Source: Pseudomonas viridiflava (lineage in GTDB: Bacteria; Pseudomonadota; Gammaproteobacteria; Pseudomonadales; Pseudomonadaceae). From it: 64,000 nucleotides of DNA. The stretch's first letter is position 1. Each line of letters opens with the position of its first letter. The position numbers and the translations under genes are program-made. Below the pieces are notes generated by a model. That model saw only the letters and a list, made by a program, of their open reading frames with translations. It had not been told where the DNA came from and ran no database searches. Below are positions 59,671 through 64,000 of the stretch, in pieces. The stretch covers positions 186,001-250,000 of the forward strand of contig NZ_UWFN01000285.1 in NCBI RefSeq assembly GCF_900602065.1, in the 5' to 3' direction.

Positions 59671-61347
59671 TCAATCTTCGCGATAGCGACGCAGCTTCAA
59701 CTGCTTGCCTGCAACGCGGGTGTCCTTGAGTTTGGTCAGCAGACGCTCAAGGCCATCTTCCGGCAATTCAACCAGGCTGAAGCTGTCGCGCACCTGGATG
59801 CGGCCGATTGCTTCGCGGGCCAGGCCGCCTTCGTTGAGGATTGCACCCAGCAGGTTCTTGGCAGCGATACCATCACGCGCACCCAGCGCGGTACGGCAAC
59901 GAGCACGACCTTCGGCCAATGGAACCGGAGCACGACGCTCACGATCACCACTGCGCTCTGGACGGTCACTCGAGGAACGATCGCTACGCTCACGCGGTGC
60001 GTTGTTCGGCACCAGTGGGCGCTCGCGCTCGATGGCTGCCAGGGTCAGAGCCTGACCGTTGGTAGCTTTGCGCAGCAGAGCTGCGGCCAGGGCACGCGGG
60101 CTGCAACCGATGTCAGCAGTCAGACGATCAAGCAGTTCGCCGTGAGTCGACTCGGCATCGCCAACCAGCGGCGACAGGCTGTTGGTCAGTTTCTTGATGC
60201 GGGCATCCAGAACAGCCTGAGCATCCGGCAGGCGCACTTCCGCGACTTTCTGACCGGTTACACGCTCGATCACTTGCAACATGCGGCGCTCACGCGGAGT
60301 CACCAGCAACAGCGCACGACCTTCGCGACCGGCACGGCCGGTACGACCGATACGGTGAACGTAGGACTCTGGGTCGTACGGCATGTCAACGTTGAAAACG
60401 TGAGTGATGCGCGGAACGTCCAGACCACGAGCAGCAACGTCAGTCGCTACCACGATGTCCAGTCGGCCATCCTTGAGGGAGTCGATAACGCGCTCACGCT
60501 GGTTCTGTGCGATGTCGCCGTTCAGTGCAGCAGCCTTGTAGCCTTTGGCTTCAAGGGCGCTGGCCAGATCCAGAGTTGCCTGCTTGGTGCGTACGAACAT
60601 GATCAGGGCGTCGAAATCTTCGACTTCCAGCAGGCTCAGAACAGCAGAAGTTTTCTGGTCAGCGTGAACCAACAGGTGAGCCTGTTCGATCGCGGTAACA
60701 GTCTGGGTCTTGGTCTGGATCTTCACGTGCTTCGGATCGCGCAGATGGCGCTCGGCGATGGCACGGATCGACTGCGGCAGGGTAGCCGAGAACAAAACGG
60801 TCTGACGGGTTTCCGGCATGGCCTTGAAGATAACTTCCAGGTCGTCCATGAAGCCCAGTTTGAGCATTTCGTCTGCTTCGTCGAGAACCAGGTGGTTCAC
60901 GGTGGCGAGAACTTTCTCGTCACGACGCAGGTGATCGCACAGACGGCCCGGGGTAGCGACAACGATTTGCGCGCCATTGCGGATTGCTTTCAGTTGCGGG
61001 CCCATCGGCGCACCGCCGTAGACAGCCACAACGGTAACGCCCGGCATTTGCTTGGCGTAGGTTTCGAAAGCGGTGGCCACTTGCAGGGCCAGTTCGCGGG
61101 TCGGCGCCAGGATCAGTGCTTGCGGCTCGCGCTTGCTCGGGTCGATACGGTGCAGGATAGGCAGTGCGAACGCGGCGGTTTTACCGGTACCGGTTTGCGC
61201 CTGACCGATCATGTCGTGGCCGGCAAGAATAATAGGGATCGATTGCTGCTGAATGGCCGAAGGCTCTTCGTAGCCAGTCGCGACGACTGCTGCAACAATA
61301 TTAGGGTGAAGTTCAAGAGCGGCGAAGCCGCCGATTTCCTGGGTCAT
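59671..61347 (-). CDS. deaD: DEAD-box ATP-dependent RNA helicase (DeaD/CsdA type)
   Basis: A helicase of 558 residues. It carries the Q motif, Walker A AQTGTGKTAAF, DEAD in VLDEADEML, SAT, VATDVAARGLDVP and HRIGRTGRAGR. An Arg/Ser-rich linker (about 445-480) and a C-terminal DbpA-type RNA-binding domain (AAKNLLGAILNEGGLAREAI; SLVELPEDGLERLL) follow. It remodels structured RNA in ribosome assembly and cold growth. It starts at MTQEIGGFAAL. It probably has a leader of about 200 bases, as usual for cold-shock helicases. Confidence 0.92.
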   Translation of the reverse strand: MTQEIGGFAALELHPNIVAAVVATGYEEPSAIQQQSIPIILAGHDMIGQAQTGTGKTAAFALPILHRIDPSKREPQALILAPTRELALQVATAFETYAKQMPGVTVVAVYGGAPMGPQLKAIRNGAQIVVATPGRLCDHLRRDEKVLATVNHLVLDEADEMLKLGFMDDLEVIFKAMPETRQTVLFSATLPQSIRAIAERHLRDPKHVKIQTKTQTVTAIEQAHLLVHADQKTSAVLSLLEVEDFDALIMFVRTKQATLDLASALEAKGYKAAALNGDIAQNQRERVIDSLKDGRLDIVVATDVAARGLDVPRITHVFNVDMPYDPESYVHRIGRTGRAGREGRALLLVTPRERRMLQVIERVTGQKVAEVRLPDAQAVLDARIKKLTNSLSPLVGDAESTHGELLDRLTADIGCSPRALAAALLRKATNGQALTLAAIERERPLVPNNAPRERSDRSSSDRPERSGDRERRAPVPLAEGRARCRTALGARDGIAAKNLLGAILNEGGLAREAIGRIQVRDSFSLVELPEDGLERLLTKLKDTRVAGKQLKLRRYRED

Positions 61348-61562
61348 GGGTCTGCCTCTAGTGCATCCGCAAAGACCCATGCTCCAAAGCTGCGCGTGCC
61401 GTGTACGACCCTAAAGTCACCCTGGCTGCTTTGTCGGCGGGGATTTGCGAAAACGTTTGATGAATGGATCGCCTAGGATAGTCCGCAGAGCGAACAAGCA
61501 GCCGAAGCTGGCTTCGGGGAATTGCAATACCTTGACGAGGGTCCTGTTAAAGACCGGCGCGC

Positions 61563-61568
61563 ACTATA
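61563..61568 (-). promoter_or_regulatory. candidate -10 box of the helicase gene
   Basis: TATAGT on the minus strand is followed by the GC-rich GCGCGCC, like the tRNA promoter in this window. No good -35 is seen. It would give a leader near 210 bases. The remaining 61348-61766 gap shows no gene on either strand. Confidence 0.4.
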
Positions 61569-61766
61569 CCGGAATTACGCAAAAAAAGGAGGATTTTTTT
61601 CACCACTAATCATGGCTGATGTCCAAGACCTACAGGCTTTGCGCAAACCAGCAACAGTGTCTATTTTGCAACAGGCCCGGTATTACGGGAGAACCTGCTT
61701 AAACGGTTCACCCGATCAGTCAGACAGTCCGCCTCCGATCCTACTCCACGCGCAGGGACTTCCTAC

Positions 61767-62558
61767 ATGACTTCCTCTACGAAAGGCCGCGTCAGCCGTG
61801 AACTACACGACCACGTCATGCTCATTGGCCTGGACCGTGTTGCCAAGCGAAACGCATTCGACCTGGAGCTTCTCAACCAGTTAAGCCTGGCTTACGGAGA
61901 ATACGAACGAGACGATCAGGCCCGGGTACTGGTGGTATTTGCTCACGGCGAACACTTTACTGCCGGGCTGGATCTGGCCGAGGCGGGTCCGGCCCTGATC
62001 AACGGCTGGCAAGTCCCCGAGGGTGGCTGTGATCCGTGGGGGGTGTTCGCAGGCCCAAGGGTCACCAAGCCGGTCATCGTCGCCGCGCAAGGCTATTGCC
62101 TGACGCTGGGCATCGAGTTGATGCTCGCGTCGGATATCAACCTGTGTGCAAGCACCACGCGCTTTGCACAATTGGAAGTCCATCGCGGGATTTTTGCGTT
62201 TGGTGGTGCCACGCTGCGCCTGCATCAGATCGCCGGATGGGGCAACGCCATGCGCTGGCTGCTGACCGGAGATGAGTTCGATGCTCAGGAAGCCTGCCGC
62301 ATGGGACTGGTTCAGGAAGTAACCGCGCCTGAAGACCTGCTTCCTTATGCATTGCTTCTGGCCGGGCGCATCGCCGAGCAGGCACCCTTGGCGATTCGCG
62401 CAACGATTGCGTCTGCCCGTCAGGCTGTGCTCGAAGGTGAAACAGCCGCAGCTCAGGCGCTGCCGGGCATGGTCAACCAGATAATGCACACCGAAGACGC
62501 CAAAGAAGGCCTGCTTTCCATGCAGGAGCGCAGGCCTGGTGTCTTTAAAGGCGTGTGA
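61767..62558 (+). CDS. crotonase/enoyl-CoA hydratase family protein
   Basis: A protein of 263 residues of the crotonase fold. The oxyanion-hole regions are VFAHGEHFTAGLDL and AQGYCLTLGIELMLASDI. The first catalytic-type Glu is kept (AQLEVHRGIFAFGG), but the position of the second Glu in classical hydratases reads Arg (GNAMRWLLTG), so ordinary hydratase activity is uncertain. It is the PA2841 position, divergent from the helicase. Confidence 0.88.
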   Translation: MTSSTKGRVSRELHDHVMLIGLDRVAKRNAFDLELLNQLSLAYGEYERDDQARVLVVFAHGEHFTAGLDLAEAGPALINGWQVPEGGCDPWGVFAGPRVTKPVIVAAQGYCLTLGIELMLASDINLCASTTRFAQLEVHRGIFAFGGATLRLHQIAGWGNAMRWLLTGDEFDAQEACRMGLVQEVTAPEDLLPYALLLAGRIAEQAPLAIRATIASARQAVLEGETAAAQALPGMVNQIMHTEDAKEGLLSMQERRPGVFKGV

Positions 62559-62612
62559 TCTGAGTCCCACAGTATCCGTGACACAGCACTGTCGCGCAGC
62601 AGGCATTGGACC

Positions 62613-62681
62613 TGAGCTGCCGGAGGCTGTGATGGCGGTGTGTCAGGATAAAAGCATCGCAGCCTTCGGCAGCTCCTACAG
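62613..62681. repeat. inverted repeat, family B (diverged left arm)
   Basis: GAGCTGCCGGAGGCTGTGAT and ATCGCAGCCTTCGGCAGCTC are imperfect inverted arms. It is the third copy of this family in 5 kb, between convergent genes. Confidence 0.75.
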
Positions 62682-62742
62682 AAATGCGCCCCAAAGGTCG
62701 TTCGCCGTGTCCGGACATGGGCAACGCCTGAAGGCTCTGTCT

Positions 62743-63498
62743 TCAGGTTGCCGGACGAACATCCTTGATCAATGACGCCAGCGAGTAACCGAGGCGTGGC
62801 GCCAGTTCTTCAGCACGGGCGTTGAGCGCCGCTATGTCCAGCTCCTGATCAAGATCGGCAGGAACGATCAGGATAACGTTGCCCTCCTTCACTGGCAGCT
62901 CCCAGTAGTGCCGGTGATAGAGGCCACGTAACAGCGCCGCGCCCAAGGGCTTGCCGTCATCCGCTGCCCATTGATTGATCACCAGCCAGCCGCCTGAATT
63001 CAGACGCTTTTGACAGTTCTCGAGGAATTTCCAGGCCAGATGCCCGACGCCAGGACCGACATCAGTATAGAGGTCGACGAAAATCAGGTCCGCAGGCTCA
63101 GCGGTTTCCAGCAGTTCCAGCGCATCCCCGATGCGAATGTACAACCGCGGATCATCATCCAGGCCCATGAACTCAATAGCCAGACGCGGCACGTCAGGGC
63201 GCAATTCGATGGCTTCGACATCTTCCAGCGGCAGGAACTTGAGGCACGCCTGAGTCAGAGTCCCTGCCCCAAGGCCCAGAAACAGCGCGCTCTCAGGGGC
63301 TTCGTGGCACAACGCGCCAATCAGCATCGCCCGGGTGTAGTCGTACTCAAGCCAACTGGGATCGGCCGTGAAGGTGCAGCTTTGCTCAATGGCATCGCCG
63401 AATTCCAGAAAGCGGTAGTCGTCGACTTCCAGTACGCGAATCATGCCGAAATCGTCGTGTACCTCGGCCAGAATCCGCTCCACCCGCTCCTCAGTCAT
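62743..63498 (-). CDS. spermidine synthase-like methyltransferase-fold protein
   Basis: A protein of 251 residues with the SpeE-type Rossmann core: ALFLGLGAGTLTQACLKFLP, VEAIELRPDV, DALELLETAEPADLIFVDLYT. It lacks the long N-terminal domain and the full polyamine-site pattern of true spermidine synthases, so aminopropyl transfer is not assured. The start MTEERVERILAEV was chosen over an ATG eight codons upstream. It is convergent with the crotonase gene and divergent from DAHP synthase. Confidence 0.82.
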   Translation of the reverse strand: MTEERVERILAEVHDDFGMIRVLEVDDYRFLEFGDAIEQSCTFTADPSWLEYDYTRAMLIGALCHEAPESALFLGLGAGTLTQACLKFLPLEDVEAIELRPDVPRLAIEFMGLDDDPRLYIRIGDALELLETAEPADLIFVDLYTDVGPGVGHLAWKFLENCQKRLNSGGWLVINQWAADDGKPLGAALLRGLYHRHYWELPVKEGNVILIVPADLDQELDIAALNARAEELAPRLGYSLASLIKDVRPAT

Positions 63499-63705
63499 TG
63501 CTTCTCCTAACGGCGAGCCCAAGTCTGGCCTGTTGAGGCGGTCACCGGACCGCGCAAAAAAGCGAATTGTCGATCAAGCACAGCAACAAGGTCACGCTCT
63601 TTCTCTTTAATTGCCGCACCGGGGCTCCGATCATCCCTTGTTCACTGGCGACGGCTCGGCGAACTGCTAACATGCCGGTCCGATCGCACTGACCTTGAGT
63701 TCATG

Positions 63706-64000
63706 ATGAGCCAACCCTGGAGCCCCGACAGCTGGCGGGCACTGCCCATTCAGCAGCAACCTCAATACCCCGATGCTGCGCACTTGTTAAAGGTCGAGCA
63801 GACGTTGGCAAGCTATCCGCCTCTGGTGTTCGCGGGTGAGGCCAGAGAGTTGCGTCGACAGTTCGCCGAGGTGACTCAGGGTCGCGCCTTCCTGCTACAG
63901 GGTGGAGACTGCGCGGAAAGCTTCGTCGAGTTTTCCGCCGCCAAGATCCGCGACACCTTCAAAGTGCTGTTGCAGATGGCAATCGTCATGACCTTCGCCG
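63706..64000 (+). CDS. class II 3-deoxy-7-phosphoheptulonate synthase (partial, first 98 residues)
   Basis: The frame opens MSQPWSPDSWRALPIQQQPQ and runs off the right end. FAGEARELRRQFAEVTQGRAF, the metal cysteine in LLQGGDCAESF and KIRDTFKVLLQM are typical of class II (plant-like) DAHP synthase. It condenses PEP and erythrose 4-phosphate, the entry to aromatic synthesis. A second ATG three bases upstream is equally possible. By order it is the PA2843 counterpart. Confidence 0.9.
   Translation, partial: MSQPWSPDSWRALPIQQQPQYPDAAHLLKVEQTLASYPPLVFAGEARELRRQFAEVTQGRAFLLQGGDCAESFVEFSAAKIRDTFKVLLQMAIVMTFA

Noticed and set aside
60142..61476. A 444-codon open frame opposite the DEAD-box helicase
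   Set aside because: It is antisense to a helicase with all motifs intact; the translated sequence has no family character.

Overview
The window is chromosomal DNA of a Pseudomonas outside P. aeruginosa, most like the P. fluorescens lineage. The evidence is complete Pseudomonas-type operons (aru/aot/argR, phhR-phhAB, sagS, 3-mercaptopropionate dioxygenase), even codon use, and many REP/REPIN palindromes between genes. No prophage, insertion sequence, CRISPR array or origin was seen. The first gene (aruF) and the last (class II DAHP synthase) run off the ends.

Layout. (1) 0-7.6 kb, minus strand: arginine block with aruF and aruC (succinyltransferase catabolism), the regulator argR, and the aotJQMOP uptake operon. 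Matching ArgR-type operators lie before aruC and aotJ. (2) 8-10 kb: acetyl-CoA synthetase. (3) 10.4-14.6 kb: a DUF2790 secreted protein, phhR divergent from phhAB (phenylalanine to tyrosine), and two tiny hydrophilic genes. (4) 14.7-22.3 kb: MFS transporter, arfB, a YadGH-type ABC exporter, a glutathione transferase, fadE and a small conserved gene. (5) 22.4-29.6 kb: organosulfur block with a LysR regulator divergent from thiol dioxygenase, four-domain rhodanese, sulfonate-type binding protein, FMN monooxygenase and an acyl-CoA-dehydrogenase-like flavoprotein. (6) 30-39 kb: an enolase-superfamily enzyme, a complete peptide-type ABC importer, a KdgM-like outer-membrane channel and two divergent FadR-type regulators. 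This looks like an uptake and catabolic unit for an unidentified acidic sugar or oligomer and is the best candidate for undescribed biology here. (7) 39-48 kb: bisC-type molybdoenzyme, chemoreceptor, nirBD behind a sigma-54 promoter and a strong leader attenuator, and trhP. (8) 48.2-49.1 kb: a triple 119-bp REPIN array and a duplicated tRNA-Glu/tRNA-Gly cluster. (9) 49.4-64 kb: a membrane protein, fRMsr, an ATPase, the hybrid kinase SagS, glutathione peroxidase, msrB, alaA, htpX, tpm, a LigB-type dioxygenase, a DEAD-box helicase, a crotonase, a spermidine-synthase-like protein and DAHP synthase.

From memory of PAO1 gene order, segments 1-3 match the PA0870-PA0895 neighbourhood, and segments 4, 8 and 9 match PA2811-PA2843. 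Segments 5-7 (about 22.4-48.2 kb) therefore look like a block set between conserved neighbours. All functions are read from sequence and family knowledge; no database search was run.
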